Below, piece by piece: positions 36,044 to 44,635 of a stretch of DNA of 64,000 nucleotides. The position numbers were made by a program, and so were the translations under genes. Each line of letters opens with the position of its first letter. Positions within the stretch are counted from its first letter, which is position 1. Source of the stretch: Dechloromonas denitrificans (lineage in GTDB: Bacteria > Pseudomonadota > Gammaproteobacteria > Burkholderiales > Rhodocyclaceae); contig NZ_CP075187.1 in the NCBI RefSeq assembly GCF_020510665.1, forward strand, positions 1,756,501 through 1,820,500, written 5' to 3'. Under the pieces are notes generated by a model. It saw only the letters and a program-made list of their open reading frames with translations, was not told the DNA's origin and searched no databases.

Positions 36044-36706
36044 TCAGTCTTTATTCACCGGCGATTCCGGATCGACCAAGAAAGCCACGAGGTGAGTGAT
36101 CTGCTCCGGCGTCAGCCAACTGTGCAGGCCGAAACGGGGCATGTTGGTACACGCCGTAAACGAGTTCGAGTTGTATATCTTGTCGTAGGCGTATTTGACG
36201 ATTTCATCGGAGGTTCCGCGCAGCTTGCTAAAGTGGTGCAAGCTCGGGCCTATCGTCCCGTAAGCCACTTCTTTCTTGGCCAACTCATGGCAAGCGTAGC
36301 AATTCCCGCCTCGCACACGGTCTGCGGGATCTGGCTGGATAAAACCAATGTGCCCACCGGTACCGACGGCTGCCAGCTTTTCGCCCTCTTTCCAGTCACC
36401 AATCAGCTTGCCATCGACCGGGTAGCGAATTGTGGCTTTGTTGAGTTTTTCCAGCTTCTCGCCGATTTTTCGAGGCGGGTTATCGCGATACTCACCGCAG
36501 GTTTTCATCGTTTCATCCTGCACCAGGCGAGTCATCCAGTATTTTGGATTGTCGGCCCGGAACGAACCCAGGAACATCCGTTCAGCCTCCCCGGCATGCT
36601 TGCCCCCTGGAATATCCGCTGGACTGCCGGCAAAAACAGGCGTGGCTGCTACGGTCATCAAGGAAAAAATGGCAATTTTCGGTTTCATGGTCATCTCCCT
36701 TTTCAA
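36044..36706 (-). CDS. soxX: SoxX cytochrome c subunit
   Basis: A 220-residue monohaem cytochrome of the long SoxX type. The signal peptide spans about residues 1 to 26, the haem motif is CYACH, and the distal Met lies in CTNMPRFG. With SoxA it forms the SoxXA complex, which oxidatively joins thiosulfate to the SoxY cysteine. The start could be this ATG or the one six codons later (MKPKIAIF). Its start overlaps the soxA stop by four bases. Confidence 0.94.
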   Translation of the reverse strand: MKREMTMKPKIAIFSLMTVAATPVFAGSPADIPGGKHAGEAERMFLGSFRADNPKYWMTRLVQDETMKTCGEYRDNPPRKIGEKLEKLNKATIRYPVDGKLIGDWKEGEKLAAVGTGGHIGFIQPDPADRVRGGNCYACHELAKKEVAYGTIGPSLHHFSKLRGTSDEIVKYAYDKIYNSNSFTACTNMPRFGLHSWLTPEQITHLVAFLVDPESPVNKD

Positions 36707-37515
36707 CGCTTGATGCCCGGCGTTTCCATGACCGTGCCAGTCGCCGTTTTTTGCAGATAGGTTTCCAGGGCGATGACCGAATCAGCCAGATAATTGGGCT
36801 CCGGCCAGCGAGCCTGGCGCATGCAGTCGATCAGCCGCCGCTGCATGGTCCACACCGCACCTTGGGAGACGCGATAGGACGGCCAGGTTTTCATTGCCGT
36901 GCCGGCACCATCCTGGGTGGTCAGGTTGCCGAGTTCCTGCAATCGAATACGCTTGCCTTCCTGGCCATGGCAGATTGCGCAGGAAAAATCCTGCGGCCCG
37001 GCGCGGCGGTAAAAAATGTACTCGCCCATCTTGGCCATCTTTGCTTCAGCGGGATGCACGGCAGGAACATTGATCGGCTTGCCATTCGATTTTGCCCCGA
37101 TGAAAGTCACCAGCGCCTCGATATCAGACTCAGTCCCCGGCTTTGAATACCAGTTCCTTGTCACCTCCTCCTGCTTGAAGCCTTGCAAGCTCACCATGCA
37201 ATGCACCAGGCGGGATTCAACGTCCATTACCTTGTTGGTATCCTTGAAATACTTGGGCAACTGGGCATAAGCACCATCCAGCTTGCCGGGGCCAAGGCCC
37301 ATGTCGCATTGCTCCAGCGAGGCCTTTTTCGGACCGCGCTTTTCGGACCACAAGCCCTCGCCTTTCACTTCGAGCAAATCAGCCGGATTGCCATCGGCCA
37401 GCGCTTCACGATATTTAGCCAGCTCATCGGCAACTCTGTCCTGAGCCATCAGCAGCCCGGAAAAACAGGCAGAAAGTGCCATTCCAACCGAATAAACAAG
37501 TAATCGATGGGTCAT
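36703..37515 (-). CDS. soxA: SoxA cytochrome c subunit
   Basis: A 270-residue c-type cytochrome with a signal peptide. Haem is attached at CAICH. The persulfide-forming haem ligand cysteine is in RRLIDCMRQARWPEP. A lone Cys in the N-terminal half (SRLVHCMVS) marks the position of the haem lost in monohaem SoxA proteins. It starts new thiosulfate oxidation cycles with SoxX. The ATG at 37515 is chosen because GGAGGAG precedes it and the signal peptide begins there. The longer frame to 37584 runs through the intergenic gap. Confidence 0.95.
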   Translation of the reverse strand: MTHRLLVYSVGMALSACFSGLLMAQDRVADELAKYREALADGNPADLLEVKGEGLWSEKRGPKKASLEQCDMGLGPGKLDGAYAQLPKYFKDTNKVMDVESRLVHCMVSLQGFKQEEVTRNWYSKPGTESDIEALVTFIGAKSNGKPINVPAVHPAEAKMAKMGEYIFYRRAGPQDFSCAICHGQEGKRIRLQELGNLTTQDGAGTAMKTWPSYRVSQGAVWTMQRRLIDCMRQARWPEPNYLADSVIALETYLQKTATGTVMETPGIKR

Positions 37516-37584
37516 TTTCACTCCTCCGTGGGGATAAAACGGGCAGCTACGGTCTACGCCGTTTAGCTGCCATATTTGCTGCAA

Positions 37585-37896
37585 TCAGTTGATAGCTGCC
37601 TCATCTGCCCGGCTATCGCCCTTGTTGTCCTTCCAGGAAACAACAATCTTGTCGCCCTTGGCGCCGCCCTTGAACTTGAATGCCAGGTACGGGTTTTTGG
37701 ATACGGACGGACCAAACTCACTGGACAGCACGACCTTGTCGTTATGTTTGGCCGTCAGCTCGGTAATGAACCAGGCCGGCACGATGGCCCCGGCAGCATC
37801 CTTGCGCTGGCCGGTTTCCATTTCGTGGCTGATCAAGACCTTGACTTCGGTCACGCCATCCTTATTGGCGGCGCGGATTTTCATTGGATTTGCCAT
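37585..37896 (-). CDS. soxZ: Sulfur carrier complex subunit SoxZ
   Basis: A 103-residue immunoglobulin-like protein that partners SoxY. Family features are the start ANPMKIRAANKDGVTEVKVL, HEMETGQRKD and SKNPYLAFKFKGGAKGD. It has no signal peptide and is exported bound to SoxY, which carries the Tat signal. It lies between soxY and soxA, with an AGGAG ribosome site. The ribosome site of soxA follows in the 69-base gap. Confidence 0.96.
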   Translation of the reverse strand: MANPMKIRAANKDGVTEVKVLISHEMETGQRKDAAGAIVPAWFITELTAKHNDKVVLSSEFGPSVSKNPYLAFKFKGGAKGDKIVVSWKDNKGDSRADEAAIN

Positions 37897-37930
37897 ATCG
37901 ATCTCCTAAATTTTTAAATGTCTTTACCGA

Positions 37931-38398
37931 TCAGCCGCCGCAGCCGCCCAGGGTGACCTTGATTTCCTTGGTCGCCATGAAGAACTTGCCATCCGATTTG
38001 ACCAGGGCGTAGATATTCGACGTCTGGCCCATCTTGACGCGCGTCTGGACATTGGCTTCGGTGCCTTCCGGCAGATTGAAGCTGGCGGCCAGCGCATTCG
38101 GGTTCTTTTCGATCAGGATGGCGACCATGGTCACGTTGGGCAGCGTGGATGCCACGCCAACCGGTACGACGGCACCGTTCTCAGCGATGTCCGGGCCGGT
38201 CACCTGAACATCCTTGCTATCGGCTGGCGAACCGGCCCCGAGCGCCTTCAGCGTATCGGCCATGCTCTTGGCGTCAAAAGCTGCCTTGTTCCAGTCAGCC
38301 AGGGCCATGCCCGGGGTGATGATGCCGGCGGCGGCGAGAATGCTCATCAGGGCAGCGCCCGAACCAGCCTTCAATACATTGCGACGTTGCTTGTTCAT
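37931..38398 (-). CDS. soxY: Sulfur carrier protein SoxY
   Basis: A 155-residue protein whose C-terminal GGCGG carries the cysteine to which all Sox intermediates are bound. A Tat-type signal (KQRRNVLKAGSGAALM) leads it to the periplasm together with SoxZ. The ATG at 38398 is chosen for the GAGAGGAG ribosome site and the signal peptide. The extension to 38446 overlaps soxD. The complete GGCGG ending shows it is functional. Confidence 0.97.
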   Translation of the reverse strand: MNKQRRNVLKAGSGAALMSILAAAGIITPGMALADWNKAAFDAKSMADTLKALGAGSPADSKDVQVTGPDIAENGAVVPVGVASTLPNVTMVAILIEKNPNALAASFNLPEGTEANVQTRVKMGQTSNIYALVKSDGKFFMATKEIKVTLGGCGG

Positions 38399-38421
38399 AA
38401 CTTCTCCTCTCAGAAATTGAT

Positions 38422-39471
38422 TTACTTCGCGCCGGACAGAATCCACTTGACCAGTGTCTTCAAGTCCTCATCCTTCAAGTGCCCATTCGGCGGCATCGGG
38501 ACCGCCCCCCAGACGCCCTGCCCACCAGCCTTGACCTTGGTCACCAGGCGATCCTCTGCATCAGGCTGGTCCTTGTAGCGGGCCAGCACTTCGTTGTAGC
38601 CAGGACCAACGATCTTGTTATTGACGCCATGGCAGGCCATGCAGCCATTTTTGGTCGCCATTTCCATCGCTGGATTGGCGGCCGGTTTGGTGGTCGCTGC
38701 AGGCGCACCGAGCGTGCGGGTGCCACGCACCGGGCCGAAGGAGCGGTATTGATCGGCCAGTTCGCCGTGGGCAGTACGGGCGTAATCCGGCAAGGTGGAA
38801 CCGATCAGCACTTCGCTCTTGCAATTTTTCATGCAGGCCGTGTTCTTGACGTCCGGCGTACCGCCGTTGCCGATACCGCCTTTTTTGGCCGAAGCCCCCG
38901 GCCACATGCCGTGGTCCGTCGTCATGCCGTTACGGTTGGGCAGCAGTTTCTGCACATCGCCCATATTTTTGTCGGACAACTCGAAATCGCCGGGGACAAT
39001 TTCCTGCAGATTCAGCAAGTAAGCCAGGATGGCGTAGACATCATCCGGTTTCAGCGACTTCGGCGCCGTCCAGGGCATGGCGCGCTGGATATAGTCAAAG
39101 ACGGTTGAAATGGTAGCCACCTTGGTAAACGTCGTGCGCTGCGGCAACTCACCAGAAGACAGGCCCTTGACCCGGCCGGTTTTGATATCGTCCTTGGTCG
39201 TCCCGCCGGCCAGCGGTGTGAATACCTCGTTCGACTCGCCGAATGAACCATGGCACGAAGCACATTTTTCTTCGAAAACCTCCTGGCCGCGCTCGACATT
39301 GCCCTTGCCCTTCGGCAAGCCCTTGAAATCCGGACGCACGTCGATGTCCCAAGCCTTGACTTCAGCCGGCGTCGCCTGGCGCCCAACTCCCTTGAAGTTA
39401 TCGAAAGGCAATGCTGCGGTCGACACCCCAAAAAGGGCTAAAACGAGAACCGACTTAGAGAACCTGGACAT
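38422..39471 (-). CDS. soxD: SoxD dihaem cytochrome, sulfane dehydrogenase subunit
   Basis: A 349-residue periplasmic cytochrome with a signal peptide and two haem motifs, CASCH near residue 70 and CMACH near residue 285. With SoxC it oxidises SoxY-bound sulfane sulfur by six electrons, so sulfur need not be stored as globules. The ATG at 39471 lies 17 bases inside the soxC end, and the signal peptide begins there. The longer frame to 39627 lies wholly in soxC and is rejected. Confidence 0.94.
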   Translation of the reverse strand: MSRFSKSVLVLALFGVSTAALPFDNFKGVGRQATPAEVKAWDIDVRPDFKGLPKGKGNVERGQEVFEEKCASCHGSFGESNEVFTPLAGGTTKDDIKTGRVKGLSSGELPQRTTFTKVATISTVFDYIQRAMPWTAPKSLKPDDVYAILAYLLNLQEIVPGDFELSDKNMGDVQKLLPNRNGMTTDHGMWPGASAKKGGIGNGGTPDVKNTACMKNCKSEVLIGSTLPDYARTAHGELADQYRSFGPVRGTRTLGAPAATTKPAANPAMEMATKNGCMACHGVNNKIVGPGYNEVLARYKDQPDAEDRLVTKVKAGGQGVWGAVPMPPNGHLKDEDLKTLVKWILSGAK

Positions 39472-40804
39472 TGGTGACCTCCCCGCTTTCAATGACTTTC
39501 CAGGACTGGATGGCGTTGTTGTGATAAATCGACTTGGTCCCGCGTACCTTGCGAAGCTGGCCATAACTCGGCTGGACATAGCCGGTTTCATCGATTGCGC
39601 GCGACTGCAAAATCGCCGGTTTGCCATCCCACACCCAGTTGATGTTGAAGCGGGTCAGCGCCTTGTTCTGCACCGGACCTTCGATCCGTGCGGTCTGCCA
39701 GTTGATACCGCCATCGAAAGAAACATCAACCTGCTTGATGCGACCGCGACCCGACCAGGCCAGACCGGTAACGTTGTAGAACCCCTTGTCGAGCAGCGTC
39801 TGACCGCCCGACGGCGAGGTAATCACCGACTTGGCTTCCTGGATGGAACTGTACTGACGATGCAGACCATTCGGTTGCAGGTCGATGTAATGCACGGCCT
39901 CATCCTTGGTCGCATACGGCTTGTCACCGACCTCGATGCGACGCAGCCATTTGACCCATGAAACCCCCTGAACGCCCGGCACAATGAGGCGCAAGGGATA
40001 ACCGTTTTCCGGCCGCAGCATTTCACCATTCTGGCCATAGGCAACGAAAACCTCACCGGACTCGACCATTTCCATCGGAATGGTGCGCGTCATCGATGAG
40101 CCATCGGCGCCTTCGGCCAGCACATAGCGGGCTTTCTTGTAATCGACGCCACAGTCTTCGAGCAGCAGTTTGAGCGGCACCCCGGTAAACTCTGAACAGG
40201 ACAGCATGCCATGGGTGTATTGCACGGTCGGAACGGCAACATTGCCCCACTCCAACCCGGTATTCGCGCCACACTCGATAAAGTGAATGCGCGATACCGA
40301 AGGTAGGCGCATCAGTTCATCCATCGAGTAAACCTTGGGCTTTTTCAGCAGCGAATCATCAGAACCATTGATCATCAGACGATGCCGGGCGGGATCGACA
40401 TCCTGCCAGCCTTGGTGATGACGTTCAAAATGCAGGCCAGACGGCGTGATGATGCCAAACAACCCTTGCAGCGGCGCAAATGAAACCGAAGCGCCGCCCA
40501 CACGTGCCAGTCCGGGGGATTCGCGACGCAGCAACTGGCTTTCAAATCTCGACGGCATGCCATAAGGATTGGTCGCTACCGGTTTGCCAAGGGTCGTGGA
40601 CCATTCCGGCAGTTCCAGGATATTGCGATCTCCTTCACTGGCCGCACGCGCTGCCAGCGGCATAGCCAGGGTCGCCCCCGCGGCCATGAAACTTTTACGC
40701 AGAAAATCGCGCCGCCCAGCGGCCACGGCCTTGACCTGCGCCTCCGACAGAAAATTCTCCGGGGCATGCTTCAGGCGCCCTGGTTGTTTCAATACATCGA
40801 CCAT
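39455..40804 (-). CDS. soxC: Sulfane dehydrogenase molybdenum subunit SoxC
   Basis: A 449-residue protein of the sulfite oxidase fold. A Tat signal RRDFLRKSFMAAGATL is preceded by a 30-residue extension. The molybdenum-binding Cys lies in FIECGANTG, and the C-terminal dimerisation domain contains FDGGINWQTARI. It lacks a haem domain, electrons passing to SoxD. It is the first sox structural gene, 33 bases downstream of the ArsR regulator, so it is probably read from the regulator's promoter. Confidence 0.95.
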   Translation of the reverse strand: MVDVLKQPGRLKHAPENFLSEAQVKAVAAGRRDFLRKSFMAAGATLAMPLAARAASEGDRNILELPEWSTTLGKPVATNPYGMPSRFESQLLRRESPGLARVGGASVSFAPLQGLFGIITPSGLHFERHHQGWQDVDPARHRLMINGSDDSLLKKPKVYSMDELMRLPSVSRIHFIECGANTGLEWGNVAVPTVQYTHGMLSCSEFTGVPLKLLLEDCGVDYKKARYVLAEGADGSSMTRTIPMEMVESGEVFVAYGQNGEMLRPENGYPLRLIVPGVQGVSWVKWLRRIEVGDKPYATKDEAVHYIDLQPNGLHRQYSSIQEAKSVITSPSGGQTLLDKGFYNVTGLAWSGRGRIKQVDVSFDGGINWQTARIEGPVQNKALTRFNINWVWDGKPAILQSRAIDETGYVQPSYGQLRKVRGTKSIYHNNAIQSWKVIESGEVTNVQVL

Positions 40805-40837
40805 AGAGTTGATCCCCCTCCGTTTATTGAATTTGAA

Positions 40838-41170
40838 TTACCGCTTCTTACGGCCGCTCAATCCCATTTGCTCGCCCAGATCCCGACTTGCCACCGTAAT
40901 GCTGACCGTCCGGCAGATATCGACAAAATTGGGATCGATCACACGGTACAGAACCGAACTTCCCTCCCGTCGCCGTTCAACCACGCCAGCGCGGTAAAGA
41001 ATGTTCAGGTGCCGCGAAATGTTGGCTTGCGTCAGACCGATTTTTTCAACAACTTCGTGAACCGGACGCTCCTCCAGGCAAAGACAGGAAAGGATGCGCA
41101 GACGCGTCGGATCGGCCAGCAATCCAAAGTAATGCGCCACTTGTTCGTAGACCTGAAGAGCTTCGTCCAT
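40838..41170 (-). CDS. ArsR-family regulator of the sox locus
   Basis: A 110-residue winged-helix repressor of the ArsR/SmtB family, with recognition helix LTQANISRHLNILYRAGVV. Cysteines occur at 29, 31 (SCLCLEE) and 86 (VDICRT). Sulfur-sensing ArsR proteins such as SqrR and BigR use a Cys pair for di- or tetrasulfide bonds, so Cys29 or Cys31 with Cys86 could do the same. It lies between soxC and divergent fccA, and probably controls both by binding the 183-base intergenic region. Confidence 0.88.
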   Translation of the reverse strand: MDEALQVYEQVAHYFGLLADPTRLRILSCLCLEERPVHEVVEKIGLTQANISRHLNILYRAGVVERRREGSSVLYRVIDPNFVDICRTVSITVASRDLGEQMGLSGRKKR

Positions 41171-41198
41171 GCCGTTTTTTTGATTTAGATTAACAATT

Positions 41199-41227
41199 AA
41201 TGTATAACTGCATGCTTATATAGTCAA
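41199..41227 (-). promoter_or_regulatory. Promoter of the sox regulator-soxCDYZAXB run with palindromic operator candidate
   Basis: On the minus strand TTGACT (41222..41227) and TACATT (41199..41204) have a 17-base spacer. The spacer holds a near-palindrome at 41203..41220 (TATAA, GCATGC core, TTATA), as expected for an ArsR operator that blocks polymerase. A repressor bound here would shut its own gene and the sox run. Confidence 0.5.
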
Positions 41228-41353
41228 CTACTAATATTGTTGCGATGCAGCATGCAATTTGGGCCAAAGGGCTTTACCCTTGAGCCTGTGCTGATCCAGA
41301 AAAACAAAAATCGGCTATAAACCCTGTCACCATCACTCAGAGGAGATGTCTCG

Positions 41354-41659
41354 ATGAAACTGCTATCTACCGCCGTTGCGGTGAGCCTGATTGCCACAAG
41401 TAGCGTGGCATACGCTGCTGATCCAAACCTTGGCCGCAATCTGGCTGCCACCTGTGCAAATTGTCATGGCACCAACGGCAACGCAGTCAAGGGTGCCGGG
41501 CTGGACTCTCTGGCCGGCATCCCTAAAGACAAGACTCTCCAGAAACTGGCTGATTTCAAGAATGGCGACAAACCCGCATCGATCATGCACCAGATTTCCA
41601 AGGGTTACACCGACGAGCAACTGGACCTGATTGCCACCTATTTCGCCGCACAAAAATAA
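41354..41659 (+). CDS. fccA: Cytochrome c subunit of flavocytochrome c sulfide dehydrogenase
   Basis: A 101-residue class I cytochrome c. The signal peptide covers about residues 1 to 21 and the haem motif is CANCHG. The distal Met is probably in ASIMHQISKGY. It resembles a monohaem c553. Located 12 bases before fccB, it is taken as the electron acceptor subunit (also called SoxE). An AGAGGAG site lies about ten bases before the ATG. It is divergent from the ArsR regulator. Confidence 0.87.
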   Translation: MKLLSTAVAVSLIATSSVAYAADPNLGRNLAATCANCHGTNGNAVKGAGLDSLAGIPKDKTLQKLADFKNGDKPASIMHQISKGYTDEQLDLIATYFAAQK

Positions 41660-41671
41660 GGGGAGAACAAA

Positions 41672-42952
41672 ATGATGCTGATGAAAAGACGTGATTTCCT
41701 CAAAATGGGGGCAGCAGCCAGCGCAATGGCCTCGATGTACGGCTGCGGAGCCATGGGTGGCAAGGCAAACGGTCATGTAGTCGTGGTTGGTGGTGGCTAT
41801 GGCGGAGCAACTGTCGCCAAGTATCTGCGCATGTGGAGCGAGGGTGGCGTGCACGTCACGCTGATCGAACGTAATCCGACGTTTATTTCATGCCCGATTT
41901 CCAATCTGGTCATCGGTGGCACAAAGACGATGGAAGACATCACCGTCAGTTACGAAAACCTCAAAAGCAAATGGGGCGTACGTGTCGTCCAGGATGAGGT
42001 TCTCGCGGTCGACGCGGCAAAACGTACGGTTTCGCTCAAATCCGGCGCCTCTCTGAATTACGATCGCCTCGTACTATCACCGGGGGTCGATTTCATGTGG
42101 GATGAGATCCCTGGCCTCAAAGGGGCGGATGCTCAAGCCCAAATCCTGCATGCCTGGAAAGCAGGTCCGCAGACGGTTGCCCTGCGCAAGCAGCTGGAAT
42201 CGATGAAAGATGGCGGCACCTACGCCATCTCCATTCCCAAAGCTCCTTACCGCTGCCCGCCCGGCCCCTACGAGCGTGCTTGCCTGGTTGCCGATTATTT
42301 CAAAAAGAACAAACCCAAATCAAAGGTTGTCATTCTTGACGCCAATGAGGACGTCATGTCCAAAAAAGCCTTGTTCACCAAGGCTTGGGGAGATCTCTAC
42401 AAAGGCATGATCGAGTATCGCAATAACAGTGAAGTGAAAGATGTTGAAGTGGCCAGCAATACCGCGATACTTGAATTCGACAAATTCAAGGCGGATGTAC
42501 TGAACGTCATTCCGCCGCACCGTGCTGGCGATATCGCCCACAAATCAGGCATCAAGCTGATCAACAATCGCTGGGTCGATATCAACTGGTTGAGCATGGA
42601 ATCAACCAGAACGCCAGGCATTCATGTCCTGGGTGATGCCATCTTCCCTGCCCCAACCATGCCGAAATCCGGCCACATGGCAAATCAGCACGGCAAGCTG
42701 GCTGCAGCAGCCATCCTTAACCTGATGGCCGGGCTGGAGCCGAACCCGGCCCCCGTGGTGATGAATACCTGCTACAGCTTCGTTGATGCCAAAAATGTGA
42801 TTCACGTTGCATCCGTGCACCAGTACGACGCCGCGACCAAGACCGTACAACCGGTCAAGGGAGCCGGCGGAGTCTCTGCCGCACGCAATGAACTGGAAGG
42901 CAAGGTTGCTATGGGTTGGGCAAAAAATATCTGGGCTGACATGCTGGCCTGA
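41672..42952 (+). CDS. fccB: Flavocytochrome c sulfide dehydrogenase, flavin subunit
   Basis: A 426-residue FAD protein (SoxF/FccB) that oxidises sulfide in the periplasm. The Tat signal is KRRDFLKMGAAASAMA. The dinucleotide fold begins VVVVGGGYGGATVA. Cys74 in FISCPISN matches the residue that links FAD covalently. Cys195 in YRCPPGP and the Cys in MNTCYSF match the redox disulfide. All key residues are present. AAGGGGAG precedes the start. The insertion sequence begins 41 bases after its stop. Confidence 0.94.
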   Translation: MMLMKRRDFLKMGAAASAMASMYGCGAMGGKANGHVVVVGGGYGGATVAKYLRMWSEGGVHVTLIERNPTFISCPISNLVIGGTKTMEDITVSYENLKSKWGVRVVQDEVLAVDAAKRTVSLKSGASLNYDRLVLSPGVDFMWDEIPGLKGADAQAQILHAWKAGPQTVALRKQLESMKDGGTYAISIPKAPYRCPPGPYERACLVADYFKKNKPKSKVVILDANEDVMSKKALFTKAWGDLYKGMIEYRNNSEVKDVEVASNTAILEFDKFKADVLNVIPPHRAGDIAHKSGIKLINNRWVDINWLSMESTRTPGIHVLGDAIFPAPTMPKSGHMANQHGKLAAAAILNLMAGLEPNPAPVVMNTCYSFVDAKNVIHVASVHQYDAATKTVQPVKGAGGVSAARNELEGKVAMGWAKNIWADMLA

Positions 42953-42975
42953 ACGTTGGTCGCCGCCATTGAAAA

Positions 42976-42993
42976 AGGCCGCAAATGCGGCCT
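42976..42993 (+). repeat. Left target duplication of IS copy 1 (terminator hairpin)
   Basis: The bases AGGCCGCAAATGCGGCCT directly before the IS form a hairpin. Most of it recurs directly after the IS at 44595..44612, with GG replaced by AA. The right copy keeps the T-run of the original terminator, so the hairpin behind fccB was the insertion target. Confidence 0.75.
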
Positions 42994-43005
42994 CAGACTG
43001 CTGAC

Positions 43006-43038
43006 AAAGCCTCCAAGCGATTGGGGGCTTTATTTTTT
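43006..43038 (+). terminator. Inward terminator at the left end of IS copy 1
   Basis: AAAGCCTCCAA, loop GCGA and TTGGGGGCTTT form an 11-base stem with one G-U pair, followed by ATTTTTT. It would stop readthrough from fccB into the transposase gene. Confidence 0.8.
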
Positions 43039-43049
43039 ATAATGCAGGC

Positions 43050-44522
43050 ATGCTCAAGCCTGTCTACCCTGCCCAAACGGAACTGGAGATGGTGACGTTG
43101 GAGCAATTGGTCCCGAAAGACCACTTGCTCCGGCTGCTCGACCAGCACATCCGGTTTGATTTCATTCGTGAAGCGACCCAGCACCTGTATTGCGAGAACA
43201 ATGGCCGACCAGCGATTGATCCGGTGGTGTTGTTCAAGATGTTGTTCATTGGCTACCTGTTCGGGATTCGCTCCGAGCGACGGCTGGTGAAGGAAATCGA
43301 GGTCAATGTGGCTTACCGCTGGTTTCTCGGCTTTCGACTGACGGACAAAGTGCCGGATGCCTCGACGCTGTCGCAGAATCGGCGTCGCCGCTTTGTCGGG
43401 ACGGACATTGAGCAACGCATCTTCGACGGGATTGTCGAGCAAGCCATTGAGCATAAGCTGATTGGCGGGCGGGTGCTTTACACGGACAGCACGCATCTGA
43501 AGGCGAATGCCAACAAACGGCATTTTGAGGTGCATCAGGTCGAGCAAACCCCTGCGGCCTACCTGGCCGAACTGGATGCAGCCATCGAAACGGACCGAGC
43601 CGCCGCGGGCAAGAAGCCGCTCAAGCGTGATGACGATGATTCGACACCGCCGATGAAGGAGGTCAAGGTCAGCACGGTCGATCCCGACGCAGGTTTCATG
43701 GCCCGCGACAACAAGCCGACCGGCTTCTTTTATCTGGATCACCGGACTGTCGATGGCGTGCATGCTTTGATCGTCGATACCCATGTCACGCCGGGCAATG
43801 TCCATGACAGCCAGCCCTACCTTGCCCGCCTGGATCGGGTCATGGAGCGCTTTGATCTGGCCGTGGGCGCCGTCGGGCTGGATGCCGGGTATTTCACCCC
43901 GCAAGTCTGCAAGGGCATTCTCGAGCGGGCACTGTTCGGGGTGATGGGCTACAAGCGACCCACACACCGCGATGGCTATTTCTACAAACGGGACTATCTC
44001 TACGATGCGGTCCAGGACTGCTACCGCTGCCCGGCCGGGGAGGTTCTACCGTACCGGACGACCAACCGGCTGGGTTATCGCGAATACGCCTCGAACCCGG
44101 CGCGGTGTGCCGATTGCGGCGTGCGCGGGCAATGCACGCAGAGCCGGAACCATCAGAAGCTCGTGACCCGGCATCTCTGGGAAGGTTTCAAGGAAGCGAT
44201 CAACGCCAATCGCCTGAGCGACCTGGGCAAACGGCTGTACGCCCGGCGCAAGGAAACAGTGGAGCGCAGCTTTGCCGATGCCAAGGAGTTGCACGGCCAC
44301 CGTTACGCCCGTTTCCGTGGCTTGGCCAAGGTGCAAGCGCAGTGCCTGCTCTCGGCGGCCTGTCAGAACATGAAGAAGATGGCCCTGTTGCTGGCCCGCA
44401 AGGCGGCAGCCTTATTGGCCAAAATCCTCGCACGAACCCGTTTTGCCGCCCCATTCGCCCGCCATCTTTGGCAGATCGGGGTTCCTAACCTGAATTTCAG
44501 AATCCGCCTCGCTTCGGCTTGA
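43050..44522 (+). CDS. IS1182-family transposase, copy 1
   Basis: A 490-residue DDE transposase. The N-terminus has the family pattern DHLLRLLDQHIRFDF and PVVLFKMLFIGYLFGI. The acidic catalytic residues are expected at LYTDSTHLKANA, at VGLDAGYF and at ERSFADAKELHGHR. A Cys-rich stretch (CYRCPAGE, CADCGVRGQC) resembles a zinc-binding insert. The frame is intact. A TATAAT lies only six bases before the ATG, so a transcript from it would be leaderless or nearly so. It differs from copy 2 at two residues near the N-terminus. Confidence 0.94.
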   Translation: MLKPVYPAQTELEMVTLEQLVPKDHLLRLLDQHIRFDFIREATQHLYCENNGRPAIDPVVLFKMLFIGYLFGIRSERRLVKEIEVNVAYRWFLGFRLTDKVPDASTLSQNRRRRFVGTDIEQRIFDGIVEQAIEHKLIGGRVLYTDSTHLKANANKRHFEVHQVEQTPAAYLAELDAAIETDRAAAGKKPLKRDDDDSTPPMKEVKVSTVDPDAGFMARDNKPTGFFYLDHRTVDGVHALIVDTHVTPGNVHDSQPYLARLDRVMERFDLAVGAVGLDAGYFTPQVCKGILERALFGVMGYKRPTHRDGYFYKRDYLYDAVQDCYRCPAGEVLPYRTTNRLGYREYASNPARCADCGVRGQCTQSRNHQKLVTRHLWEGFKEAINANRLSDLGKRLYARRKETVERSFADAKELHGHRYARFRGLAKVQAQCLLSAACQNMKKMALLLARKAAALLAKILARTRFAAPFARHLWQIGVPNLNFRIRLASA

Positions 44523-44550
44523 AGCCAGGAGTCTCCCTGATTTCCAACCA

Positions 44551-44582
44551 GAAAAACAAAACCCCCGAAAAATCGGGGGTTC
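44551..44582 (-). terminator. Inward terminator at the right end of IS copy 1
   Basis: Read on the minus strand, AACCCCCGA, loop and TCGGGGGTT are followed by TTGTTTTTC. It would stop antisense transcription entering the element from the right. Confidence 0.8.
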
Positions 44583-44594
44583 GTCAGCAGTCTG

Positions 44595-44612
44595 AAACCG
44601 CAAATGCGGCCT
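44595..44612 (+). repeat. Right target duplication of IS copy 1 (terminator hairpin with T-run)
   Basis: AAACCGCAAATGCGGCCT repeats the hairpin found left of the IS and continues into seven T. It now serves the convergent cytochrome c4 side of the gap. Confidence 0.7.
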
Positions 44613-44635
44613 TTTTTTATCGGCTGTCGTGAATC

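Larger units (their letters stand above)
42994..44594 (+). mobile_element. IS1182-family insertion sequence, copy 1
   Basis: A 1601-base element defined by comparison with the second copy at 56963..58563. Its ends are the inverted repeats CAGACTGCTGAC and GTCAGCAGTCTG. If the flanking T and A shared by both copies belong to it, it is 1603 bases. It encodes one transposase. Inside each end lies an inward-facing terminator. It sits in the terminator between fccB and the cytochrome c4 gene. The two copies differ at roughly 14 positions, mostly silent. Confidence 0.93.

Noticed and set aside
42993..43967. A 324-codon minus-strand frame opposite the transposase, repeated at 56962..57936
   Set aside because: It appears twice only because the IS is present twice. 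It reads like antisense of the transposase codons and has no ribosome site.
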